From: Amphibalanus amphitrite
Lineage: Eukaryota; Arthropoda; Thecostraca; Balanomorpha; Balanidae
Assembly: GCF_019059575.1 (NCBI RefSeq)
Contig: NW_024881789.1
Location: forward strand, 62,001-126,000
Direction: 5' to 3'
DNA: 64,000 nt
Shown piece after piece: positions 34,662 to 47,000 of this stretch (its first letter is position 1; the number at the start of each line of letters is the position of its first letter). The translations under genes were made by a program, and so were the position numbers. The notes below the pieces were generated by a model that ran no database searches, was not told the DNA's origin, and worked only from the letters and a program-made list of their open reading frames with translations.

Positions 34662-37600
34662 CTATGAGGCGACTGTGCGCACGCCGGCGTCGCCCGCTCC
34701 CAGGCTGTCGGCACTCAGGTGGCACAGGGTGGTCTTCAGAGACGGCGCGTCCCCGGAGAAATACTCAGAGACGGCCGCGTGGAACAGACCCAGCTGGTTT
34801 CGCAGCACCTTCACCTGGGCGGGAAAAGATGCAAATGTGAGCCTTATAGCACCATAGGTACTCACTTACTTAGTGTTCAGATTCCATGGATCCACAGGTG
34901 TGTGTGTGGGCGGGGGGGGGGGTAACATCTGAAAAATGGGCGGTCCAACAAATTTTCAGCATATAAAATTCCGATCTACATATATTTCATGACGATATTC
35001 AGCAACCACAAAGTTAGTTAATAGCAAACATCCATTCGAACCAAACATAATAATTAATACAGCGCCGATTTAGGGCCATTACTATGCTGTAGTACACCCC
35101 TCCATCCATTCATTAAATCCAGCGAACTCATTGCAGAAGCCCGACGTACCCTGTTCTCGTCAAGCAGCGTCAGTTTGACGGTGACCTTTTCTCTCAGTCG
35201 CTGGTACTCTGCCAGCCTGATGTCGTGCTGTCGGCGGGCCTCAGCCAGCAGGCCGGTGTCGCCGCCCTGCTGTCCAGCCCACTCCAGGTCCACGCGGTAC
35301 GCGTCGTACTCGACTCTGTGGAGGGAGGAGTCGGTGACGTCGCGGAACGAGTGGTAACGATACTGTGGGAGCATTAATATCCCCGTGCAAAAACAGCAAC
35401 CATAAAAAGAAGAAGGTTGTAGCAAAAGCAATCACTTTCAAAAGTAAATAGCTCATCGAATAGGGCATGATAGGTGGGAAGCCAGAAAAGGGCATTCGCT
35501 AACGACCAAAAATGGTCAGAGAAACTGTCAGTTTATCGCCAGATGTCGCCCCACTTTCTTTAAGAACCTGCGTGGGATTGAATAACCAAGCGCCGGCTCC
35601 GATACAATATCCTAGTTCACATGAAGCGAGTGAGGTCCGCGGATGGACGAGTAGCCTCGCTAACTCAAACAACTATCTCAAAAGCTCAATCAAGTCCACT
35701 CACGAATGAGAACGAGCATACACACCAAACCAGCAACAGTCACGAACGAGCATCGATAAACAACACAGTCACGCCAAGCTCGTGTGACCTACTTGTAAGG
35801 GGAAGAAAAACATCCGAACCAGCGTACGATTCACGCAACATCCGCGGATTTTGCGTCTGCATTGCTTAACTTTGGCTTCTCAATAGTCCCGACAACCCGA
35901 AATTTAGCGATCGAACGGTAAAGCTCAGGCCCTGCAAACAAGTTCTTCTTAAAACGGGCTTTGACTTCGCCTATCCATCTATTCGAAATATTCCAACTAA
36001 ATGTCTAGAAAAAAGGATGCGCACGAACGCTAACTATGGTCGTCTGGAGCGATCGGATTCCCCCCACCACACTCACCTGGCCGTCTCGTACGATTTGATG
36101 GTGGTGAGCGCGTCCTCGATGGTCTGTTCACACAGCGTCTCCATCGAGGAGACAAACTGAGCCAGCGCGTCGCGCAGTGGCCGACCACTCTCGTTCAGCG
36201 TGCGCTGCGCCTCGGCGTTTAGATCGAACTCCTGTCGTAGCTCGGGAGTTCGCTGCCCCAGCTGAGAGAACAGCTCACTGAGCTGCATCTGCGGAGGGAA
36301 GCGCGATGGTGAGACTGCAGTGACACCTGGCGATACGGGCTGAAAGGAAAACGGGCGAGCGGTAGGCGAAGCGAGTTGAACGGCGGTGGCGATGCGTGGG
36401 CAACCGCGAATAGCAGACGCGTCCATGATGATCAAAACTTTGATACATTCGCCACAAATTTCATTTGTTGTGTTATGATTCAAAAGTATGCAATTATATC
36501 AGACAATACAATAGGCTTCTTAACGGTGACATCAACCCACTTCTGGAACAATGATCATCACCTACCCGAACATAGTCATTGATTTTACCTGCGATGACAG
36601 CATATTGGTCAAATGTGTCGACAGCTCCTTGGCCGTTTTCATCAAGCTCCGGTATTGAACTTGGGTTTCTCGGAGGATGGCAATCTTAGCATCCAGTTCT
36701 GAAACAGTTTGCACGACAATTACACAACCATCAAAAACGGAATGGGCGACTGATGGTTCGCATGACATTGCCACTGCAACGACGTCGAACCTAGACAGTA
36801 GGAGCAAAAATGGGTTCGTAGGATGACGTTAGACACTTCAAGTCAGCAAAAAGGAGCTCGTAGAGATGATTTCGCGACCTAATTCGCTAAAAACATCGAA
36901 CAGACTTCGAAGAGACACACATCAGCTCGCCATTGGTGTTGCTGCATTAAACTAACCCCATTATCCCAGTCCCACCATCTGCAGCACCATCACTATCCGA
37001 GTCCCAACACACCCTCATCACTCACCGGCGTCCACGGTGCGTGTGGAGCGTCCCAGCCGCTCGGCAATCAGCTGACGGGAGCACTTGTACGTGGAGATGC
37101 TCCAGGCCTTGAGCGACTCAAGTTTGTCGTATACGGTGGCGGAGTGGCGGCGGACCGACGAGCCGGGACTGATGGTGCGGCCCGGCGCTGCGGTTACGAA
37201 GGAGGAGGTCATAAGCGGCAGTGCTGGAGGGGCCAGGGGAATGTAGTAGGTCGCTTGTCAAGCTTCATTTATCTTTCCAAGTATTCATGAATGCAACTGT
37301 AGCCAAGAACCATAAGCACTCTCACTAGTGCTTCGAGTGTCAAACAAGAGATATGGACGCGATTCCTGGCAACATAACACAAATATAATTAATACCACCC
37401 ACTTTGGTCTAATCTAAATCACGTCATAATCCCCGCTCGCCAATCCAGTCAGATGTCGCCACTACTGTCCCACCATGAACACAAACATCAGCAATGACTT
37501 GAGATGTCATGGCACCGCAGTCCACCTGTGACCTCAGAGCTCTCACTTGTGACCTCAGAGCTCTCACCTGCGACCTCTGGAGTCCTGGCGCCGTTCAGGG

Positions 37601-37940
37601 TCGGTGTGGGAGGCGCCGGGCCCGTGAGTGGCGCCGTGGTTCCGAAGGTGGCTGGGTCGGCCCAGTCATCCAGTGCCGACCGCTCCCCCAGTTCAGCGAC
37701 CGGCGGGGCGGGGTCGTACGTCTCTGCCGGCGGGGCGGACCCATACCCGCCTGCCGGAGGGGCGGAGCCGTACCCGCCGGCCTGCGAGGACGAGCCGTAA
37801 GCCCCGGTCTGCGCGGACAGCGGGGGGAAGCGCGGTGGCGCCGGGTCGGAGACGATCGGTGGAGTGTCACCCAGCTCCACGTCCTCCGTGTCGCTCAGAT
37901 CATCGATCGCCAGCGGCAGACGCTCCCCGTATGTCGCCAT
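34662..37940 (-). CDS. ARFIP: Arfaptin, AH/BAR-domain effector of Arf and Rac GTPases
   Basis: Six coding exons on the minus strand join in phase: 37940-37568, 37223-37026, 36698-36589, 36288-36077, 35315-35150 and 34814-34662, giving 403 residues. The arfaptin homology (BAR) domain runs from about residue 155 to 390 and includes AWSISTYKCSRQLIAERLGR, TRTVD, TPELRQEFDLNAEAQ, VEYDAYRVDLE, LDENRVKVLRNQLGLFH and AAVSEYFSG. Arfaptins form crescent dimers that bind Arl1/Arf1 and Rac1 at the trans-Golgi. The first exon encodes a Gly/Tyr/Ser/Pro-rich low-complexity tail (repeats of AGGYGSAPP) that I do not know from vertebrate arfaptins. An acceptor (CTGCAG) directly precedes the ATG, so a non-coding exon lies further upstream. 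Paralogue (1 or 2) is not assigned. Confidence 0.93.
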
Positions 37941-40900
37941 CTGCAGATGGAATACCAACACTGAATTATAATACTGGTACATGGCTTATCTGATACACAT
38001 GTTCAATGCTACCTGCAATTTTGCTCGTTTGTGTAGACTTATGGTGCAGTGACTGACTAGTGTCATTTCGCAGCCTACTATGTTGTGTGGTTAATGGCTA
38101 TCTGTACTGTAATTAACTCACTGAGGCTTTGATAGCATATTCCAACCAGAGCTTGGTATCACAATGTGGAGTGCAAAGTGTCAGGGAAGCTAAGTGACAG
38201 TGTTTTAACATAAGAATTGCAAGACTGGGCAACTGGGTGCGCCAAGGAAAATGCAGCTAAGCAAGTCATGAATTAATAAAATACTGAACTAGTCACTCAT
38301 AAATCAAGGCTGAAATCAAGAAAACCTGTCATATCACAGCCTGATCAGTGGAGTAGGTGGCTGTCTTTTTTTTTGCAAGCACCTGGCTACCTCCAAGATA
38401 AGTTACTTACCTATCTGCACTTAGTTTGTCAGACAAGAAATATTCCAAATATCAAAAAATAAAAGCTCAAATTTTACAGAAATATAAGTATGTGCTCATT
38501 GTAGACTGTATCAGTATATGGCATCAGGAGTCTGCCTTCTATTGGCAAGTAAGAAGACAAATATACCTAATGACAAAATAAGGTGCATTGGTAAATAGGA
38601 AAGCCTGAAAACAATTGCAGAACAGCTTAACCTAAAATATTTCATTCAACCCCTGCCTGAAATCTCTCATATCCCATCTAATTGTAATGCAGCTGGCAGT
38701 GGCAAGCAGTCATCCCATCATTGCTGCAATTACTTCTTATTATCCCCTCCAACACATTTAATACCATATTTACATTTACACATTTATTCTTGGTGCAACA
38801 TAATGGCTGGCTAATGCTACCTACATTTTGTGGGCTATTCAAAACAAAAATAGAAGATCTCAATAAAATAGCAAAGCAAAATGTATCCCAGGATTGATGG
38901 ATGACCATTGCAGTTTATCCAAATTCTGAAATCTGAACACAGGTTTATCCTGAAAATGCTGTTCAAAATGACCTTAAATAAGTCACATGCTAGTTTAAAG
39001 GATATTATATACATACCACTTTCCTGAATAAAGTTTTAGCTACAGTTTTATTACCTATTTTCAAAAAAGGACAAAAAATATAAACAAAAGAATCTGGAAA
39101 ATACTTTCATAGATGAAGAACTATTTACCATCTTTGGTAGAGGCTTAACTGGGTTTGCAGCAGAAGCTTATTTTAGGCATTATCCAATGATATTGATATT
39201 GCATAGGTAGTTCACCTGCGGCGTTGGATGTGATGCTTGTTAATGAAAAGAGCCCGTGAAAGGCGTCGGTAAAATCGTGTTCAAAGCCGACTGCAAGCTG
39301 CATGGTTGAAGTTTGCCTCTGCAAGAGGTGGCTACATTCTTGACATAGGTACTTCTGTAAGGCACCACCTTCCCACTTAACAGCTTAGGGCACTGATTTT
39401 AGAACAAGAAGTGGAATATCTTTGCCTACACAGTACACATACAGTGACCATTGTGAATTGATTGGGTCGTCAATGGTCTTGATTTTTCTGCTTGATGATA
39501 TATGTAGGTACAAAGACTTCCAAAATAAGTATATCACAACTAAATATCTAAAATTCAGTTCAGCCAACAGAAACACGCCACACCAACACTTACACGGTAG
39601 TTGTAAATGCTTTACGACTACCCACTTACACTAATCTTGATCTTCTTGCAAAAGCTGGGGTCGCACCTTTTGTTTGCTTTGCTGAAAACTGAAGCTGTTT
39701 AAGAAAATTACATATAACAATATCACACTTTGAGCAGCATTCAGACTCCCGCCTTCCCAATTTACAAAAATTGAAACCAGTAGGCAACGCCTATTACAGC
39801 GATAAATTGAAATCAAAAACGAAACTCAACATCGTTTGGGGATTGGGACTGTGCGATTTGCAAGGGCATTGTTTATAGTTATGTTCAGTCCACGAGACGC
39901 TCGCAGTACCACTGCTTACAAAATTAAGTGACGTCAGGAATGGGAAATCTGAGCAATCAATCGAATTTCTGATTTTATTGTATTTCTAGAAAAGAACATG
40001 ACCTTTAATTAAATACAAAAAATCTTCAGAATCAATTCATCAACGAATCCTAAGCCATTTATTCATCAAAAGCTGAAGAAATCGACACTGTGAAATTCAG
40101 CAGCGGCTCACCGATTGGTCAGAAGAATAGGAGAAGTATCATTGAGGTGCATCCGGTGCATCGAAAGAGCACGATTTCGTTGCTGGCTGTCATTTCTGCG
40201 CAACAACCGCCGCATACGGACGAATGGCGGTGATTCAACACTCAACAAATTGATTCCAATTTGTCGAGTGCATTCAATTTATTCACGATTTGATATAGGG
40301 CTTAAATTTTCAAAATTCGTATTTTCATGCGTTTCGGTGAAAATAATGCGGCCTATAAAGGAGCCACGGTAAAGCACAGCACAACAGCTAAACCGTAAGA
40401 ATTAGATATACTGAATGGTCAATGGAGTGCAATGCAATGAAAAGCGGAGGCTACTGCTCTGACTTCATATTGGCTTCTTCATTATTCATTATCTTATCAT
40501 TTGCCGTGAACTTGACACCCTTCGTTGAATACCCGAGCCAAAATTGCATCGTTTCTTGATCTTTGCCTTGTGACTTTGTTATACTATGATATTGAATGTG
40601 TGTAACAACTAGCATGAGATATGATGAATCGCCTTTTATTCCCTAGGTCTATGGACGTTGGACTGGACTACTCAGCTCAGCAAGTGCCCTCAGCTGGAAA
40701 CTTGACTGGATGCACGCCACCTCCGGACCAACGACTTCCAACATGCTTCTTAACGGCTTCCTGTTTGTCTGCCGTACCGCGCTACTGTCCCGCGCCGGCC
40801 GCCCCGTTGCAGCGCTCCCCGCTCCGTCCAGCGGCCGCGCGACGCGTCACTCCCCCAGCGATCGGCCAGTGCCCCGCCCCTGTCTGGACCGGCGGCGGCC

Positions 40901-41073
40901 GCCCCTCGCGCGATGACGTCACTCAGCGGAGCGCCGCAGCGCCGTGCCACGGCCGGCGGCGGCGGCGGCGCTGGCGTCGAGGTGGCGGCTGGCGCACTCG
41001 ACAGCCGACGGTCGGAGGGTGAGCGGTGTGGCCGTGTGCAGCGCGAGACAGAGCAGTGCCACCAGCAGCAGCC
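37941..41073. other. Divergent intergenic region between arfaptin and the small heat shock gene
   Basis: About 3 kb, AT-rich to 40,600 and then GC- and CpG-rich to the start codon at 41074. It should contain the arfaptin 5'UTR exon and both promoters. I do not see a clear TATA box or a clean heat-shock element for either gene. Confidence 0.45.
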
Positions 41074-44000
41074 ATGGCCAAGCGTAACATCCCCGTCAAA
41101 ATGGGCGACTTCAGCATCATCGACACAGAGTTCAGCAGCATCCGCGAGCGGTTCGACGCCGAAATGCGCAAGATGGAGGATGAGATGAACAAGTTCCGCT
41201 CGGAGCTAATCAGCCGCGAGATGCCGTCGATGGGGCAGAGCTCAATCACCTCCAGGTAAGGGACGGACCGGCACTGTTCCGGTGCCTTTTGACCATATCG
41301 CCTTGCCCTCACTCCCTTGCCGTGCTGTGCTGTGCTATGTCGTTTGACGGTGGCTGTGCGGAGGCCGGCGGCAGCTGGCGGAATGTGGCTGTGACCCCGG
41401 TCGAGCCGCGGTCCCGCCCGGCCCGGTCGGCCGGTCGGTTGGTCGGTGCCCGGCCGGCCGCCGGCGGGTGGCACGCGGCCAGGCGGCGGCGGCCGGCACG
41501 GCTGCCAACACCCCTGCCAGGGAGCCGGCGGGCGGCAGGCGCGTCTGCTCGGCTCGGTGCGGCGGCCACTGCCCGACCGCCGCCCCCGCCCATGGCCTCT
41601 GCCGACGGCCGCCGCCGCCGTCGGCCGATGTCGAGGTCGTCGGAGATCGATTCTGGTAGTGGCGCGCCCCGCCCCCTCGGCCGGTGCCGGTCGTAACCGC
41701 CCCCTCCCGAGCTCCCCCTAAGGCAGGGGCGGTACGGGCGCCGAAGGGGGCAGACCGTCTTTGTTCGACCGTCCCGCTGCGCCGACCCCGGCAGGGGATG
41801 GGCAGCTAGATACGGGGCCGCCGTTTCTGCTCCCCATCCTGCGGACACGGGAGACGAGAGACCGGCTATCTGCTCCGTTCTATTCGGCGGCCTGCAGACC
41901 GTTATGGTCAAAGCACCGCTCGAAACACCCCTTTGTCCGAACCCACATTCAGTTGATGTGTTTCTCTAGCCGTAAATCTTTCATAACGTCGTCTGCTCGT
42001 GTTCCGGCGGCAAAAACACGCGTGTTTACGTGCTCTCGCTCTACTTGGTCCCCGCGACCGGACCCGTGCCAGTCGCCAGTTTGTAACATATACAGAACGG
42101 GCTTCACTAATAAGGAGAAACGTCTCGCTGAGCCGCTCAGTGGTGTGAAAACGCCTCGCTCAGTGCCAGTGGCTGGCTATGTGGCGTGTCGGACCCTCGC
42201 GTGGCTCGCGATTTGCATTACAGAGGATTACGAGTTTGTTTTCCTTCGGTACCCGTCTGAATTGGATTGTATACTACTGACCGTTATTTTATTCCATTGT
42301 AGTAGGCTCAAGTGGGTATTAGGTATACGCGATTGTAAAAGAGAGGAAGTTCTCACCTCAGTTTGAATGAGCAGAACTGTTTATTTCCTGCCGGAAATCG
42401 CAGCTGGCACAATCCAATGTTATTGACTATTGACCTCATGATAGACGATTCTTAGGGTTTTCCTCAGCAAAACGTGTAGTTTGGTTTTAACCTAATGGCT
42501 CTGTTGGTGCAGTCTGATAAATGATTGGTACCACATCAAGTATCTTTACAATAGGACATGAAATTTAATTTTCTCGTCTAGTTGCTCAATCAATAACTAA
42601 CGTCGGCGGCCACCAACATGCGTCTTTGACGTTCGTCTGACTTTGCGAACGTCGTGGGTGAAGTCCTCTAACATCCGACAGGTGAAGCCCTTCCGCTTCC
42701 CTTGAGACACTCAGGTCGTGTGTCGATCGGACAAGAGTAGCTCGACAAGCAGCTGGGACGAGCGCCGCTAAACGCTCCCGCCCCGCCGAGCGAGAGGACA
42801 GTCAGTTCATTAGTGGTCCATTGTACGGATGAGGCGTGCTGCCTTCCTACCGACCGATAGGTCGACCGGTCAGAGGGAGGTCAAACTGTCTCTGGCGAGG
42901 TGAACAGGTCATGCCACTGGCGCTTCAGAGATAAATAGGCGTGCAATGTGTCGAAACGAAGTTTAAGCGCTTAGCGCACCCTGTCTGACCAAGTTCTGCT
43001 CACTGCTGTCAGTCACTCCATCAAAGGGTATGTCTGGAACGATGGGCCGCTTCTTGGTCTCCCTACATTGTTATGAGACATGGCAGTGTAGGTACGAAAG
43101 GCGAGCGAACACGGTGACTTAAGTAACTCCTTGGACGGTATCGCGGAGCCTTGGCGCACCCAGTGCCCCCTTTCCTTGCTAGTCGCGGGCGGTTGACGTT
43201 GGGATATGCAGGAGAGTGGAAAGACCTCTCGAGAAGCCCCCGGCCCACGACCTTCCATGATGTCACGACTGTGTTAGTGGAGGCCGCCTCACACAGCCAA
43301 ATTGGCAGTTTGCGATCCAGAATGACCCTAGATAATACTTGTTCGACGGGTATGTAATCAAATGAGTCACGGAACGCCAGCGAATTGCTGCACCGGCCCG
43401 GACTGGGGGCGTCTGCACTGGGGCCTCAAACCGGCTTCATTCAATGATTGGGACATCATCTCGTGAATGTCCGGCATAGGTCATGAGATAGGGTGATGGG
43501 ACCTAGACGTGACATCACGGTAGGAACATCACGCAGTGAGCTGAGTTGATTAATTGACAATTACCTACCTACTTACTACTTAGCCCATAAAATGTGCCAT
43601 TGTGGTCATTCTTTGTCTTTTTAGCTTGTTCTTCATAAGCTGCTCATACATAGCTTCAATTAGCAAGAATAGTGAGTTCCTTTTAACTAAACCCCGATGG
43701 GAAGTCACTGACCCTCTGCTCTCCTTCGTTCCTCTACCCGCCCTTGTCATGCTGAGCGCATACCTGTTCATCCTTTGCCGCGCCCCACCCTGTGGCCATG
43801 ACGTCACACGGTCGTGTCGTGTTGGCAGTGGCACTCGCTCCGCCGGCCGGCTGGGCGTTTCCAGACCTTTCTCTCACGCGCTCTCCGCCTGTCCGTCCGT
43901 CTGTCCGCCCGTCTTTCCGTCCGCCCGTCTGCCTGTCTGTCCGTCTGCTCGCCGTCCGTGACAATCCCCGCTCGGCGCGGCGTGACGTGATGTGATGGTT

Positions 44001-47000
44001 CACCGTGACTGCCCGGCGTGACGGTCAATCACGCAGTCTGCGTTTTTTTTTTTCGCTGCAGTCTGCACTGTTTCTCGTTGCAGTCGTCAACGGCTTTGGT
44101 TGATTTCTTTAGATTCTTGAACAACGGCATGCCGAAGTGACTATGCTTGTGAGTGAGCCTCTTCCAACTACCATCCAGTCTGTCCGATGTCTGCGTGTTT
44201 CAGATCTATTCCATGCCCTGAGGTGCGTCCCACTGCCTGATCCCAGACTAACCGGTCGCGTAGTGCCCAATCAGCCGCCTGATCCCGTCTGTCTCTCGCA
44301 CGCTGCCGGACGCCGCTGCGCGCTCTCAGGAGTCGCACCTCCGAGTACCACCGGATGGTTGACGGTAAGGAGGAGGAACACCAGCGGGAGACCTCGGAGA
44401 CGTTCAGCCGGCAGCGCCGGGACCCGGCGTCGGCGAGCGAGGCGGCGCGCCGTCCTCCGCCGTCCGCCGGCGGCAGCCGGATGACCACCGAGCTGACCAT
44501 GCGGCACACGAGCACCTCCCCTGCCGGCGCGGCCAGCCGGACCGAGCAGCCGGCCGGCCGGACGGCGACACGGCAGGGCAGCGGGACGCCCGGCAGCGGC
44601 GGAGGAGGCGAGCGTCCCTCCGCTCCGTCCTCCCAATCGGCCTCTCGCAGCTCCAGGTAACGCCCGGTGCCGGGGCCGGCCGCGGAGCATGCGGGCTCAG
44701 GCCGCCGACCGGACGCTTCAAGTCTGATCGGTGATTGATGTCAGCTTTCTGTTTGGTGGTCGTTGTATATAGATTCATTTTTATTTTCTGGATGCTCGAT
44801 GTTCGCTGTTCTCTAGAAGTGCCGGTGTGTAGATTCGATGCATCAAATTTTCTTGAGTTGTAGGAGCTATGCTCCACTTCTTTGGCTCCATTTGCATCTT
44901 ATTCGGTTTTGGTTGAGTTTCTTTTCCACTCGATGTTTCGTGCATGTCCATTTCGTTTGGTGCATCAGTTGTCGGTACTCCGCTGCGCCGTAGATGTCGC
45001 CAATGTTTGACATTACATGTCTGATCGTTCGCTGCCGGTGTTGCCGCCAGTACGGCACCAGTCGCCGTGTTTTTATGGAGCTGGGCTGAGGTATGCCGCG
45101 ACGGATGTTCGCTGTTATGACGTGGCATGTGCTCACTGTGCACATCGCATGATATCGGCTGCACGGTGAGCGCCCGAGCTCGGATTTAGCCGGCTTATCC
45201 TCACCAGCAGCGGGTGCTGGGCTTGTTTGGCTGTCCATTTTTATCACCATTATTCCACCATGTGCATTTGGCGGCGACAGACGTTCGATACAAGTCAGCG
45301 GATTGTGTTTGACGTGTCGTTATTTGTTTATCGTTTTCTCTCCCGCTGACGTCAGGTTTGCCGGTGGGTGGGCCGTTGGCTGCCGTGTGAGCCGCTGGGT
45401 GCTATGTGCCCTGCCGTCTCCTCTCGCAGGCTCCACAAGTCGGCTCCCTCCTAGCCGCGGCCCGTGTCCTTGACGAGCGCGTTCCACCGCTCCGCTCAGG
45501 TGTCTCCTACATATATGCTCGCAGCGCGCCGCGGGCGAGTCGCGTGTGTGAGGGTGACTGAGGCGGTACAGGTGGACGGACACCCGCGACAGTAGGTGAT
45601 GACGCACGCATCACAGCTGTGATGGAACGGGCGTCACAGGGCCACCGTCCGTCGCATCTCACCACAAAATGCAGAGAATCACGAAGGACTCTCTGGGTGC
45701 CTCTTCCTGCACTGCATTGTACACTGTTATCACACGGTGCATCATATGAATACTTCCTGTGAGAATGACGGCTTCCTCCTCCTGTCTCCTTCTTTCATCG
45801 CCATCTCTTTTTCCACCGCGTGCCGCCGTCCCGTGTTTCCCCATCACGCGTTCCGCCGCCCGCGTGTTGGTGCACCAGCTCTTCCGTCGTTTATTTCTTC
45901 CGCCAACCGACCGTCGCCGTCTGCCCGGCTGCCTATTTATAGTTTCCTGTGCCGCTACACGCGAGGCTCCCTCGCTTGCCTGCTCTCTCTCTGGCGGCGG
46001 TAACGGCTCACTGTCTCGGCTCGTCGGCACGGTCCTGGAAACCCGCACGCCTGGTCTGCGTCGAGATGCAGACCGCTGCGAACAGGATATACTCACCTGA
46101 ATCGCTGGGTGGTGACAATAACAGTGGCGGTAACAGCGACGCTAGCGGTGGTGCCGCGGGAGAACTGGGATGCAGATGGTGCGGATAGTGGCACGACACC
46201 GACCGATCACCGTTATTGATATGTGCAAATCGCGGTCGCCCTGTGAATTTGGTCGCCACGTAGCCCAATTTGTGGTCAGGCACGACTCTCTGTCATGCCG
46301 GTCAGGAGGCTGGAACGGTTTGTCGCAGGCTGTCAGCCGCTCGCGTTGTGAGTTGGCATTTCTGGGTGGAACAGTCATGATCTCATGCCTCGTACCCGGA
46401 TGACGATGGTAAGGTTCGCTGTGACAGGGACCCATCCGTCACTCAATCAGCTATTCGGGGTGGTTTGGTCCGAACGGCGACGTTAGGTCACCGCTCCTGA
46501 GCAATATCATGCAGCGATCGGCTGGTTTAAATGCTGTACGGCTGCTATCCGCGGCATCTGTGTTCTGCACGTTTCATGCGTGCACGCGGCATCTGCATTC
46601 TGCAGGATTCATGCGTGCACCCACGTGGCCCCGTTGCGCTTGACCTGAGCGGGGAAGTTCCAGCTTCATGGAGCTCTCAGTTGTAGTGTCTGCGACTGGT
46701 GTTCATATTCAGACATTGGCGACACCCGACCTGCTGTGCCTCAAAGCAAGCCGTGGGTTCTGGTCGGAAACCACCGAGTTGCGGTGCCAACTCCGTTGCC
46801 GCCCCTCTCAGTGCCAGCCACGTGTGCCTGTGGGATGCCCTGCGGCCGCCCGAGGCCAGGTCGGGTTGACGAGGAGGGGGCATTTCCGCCCCACCCCTGC
46901 ATCTCCCGTCTGTCGCTCACAGGAGGCCGGCCGGCCGGCGGAGTATGCAGCACAAACGGTCGACGGTTCTTGGCAGCCGGAGCGGCGGGCAGGTCGGAGC

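Noticed and set aside
40621-41022. A 133-codon frame just upstream of the small heat shock start
   Set aside because: It is Pro/Arg-rich GC-background sequence without family resemblance and overlaps the likely 5'UTR and promoter.
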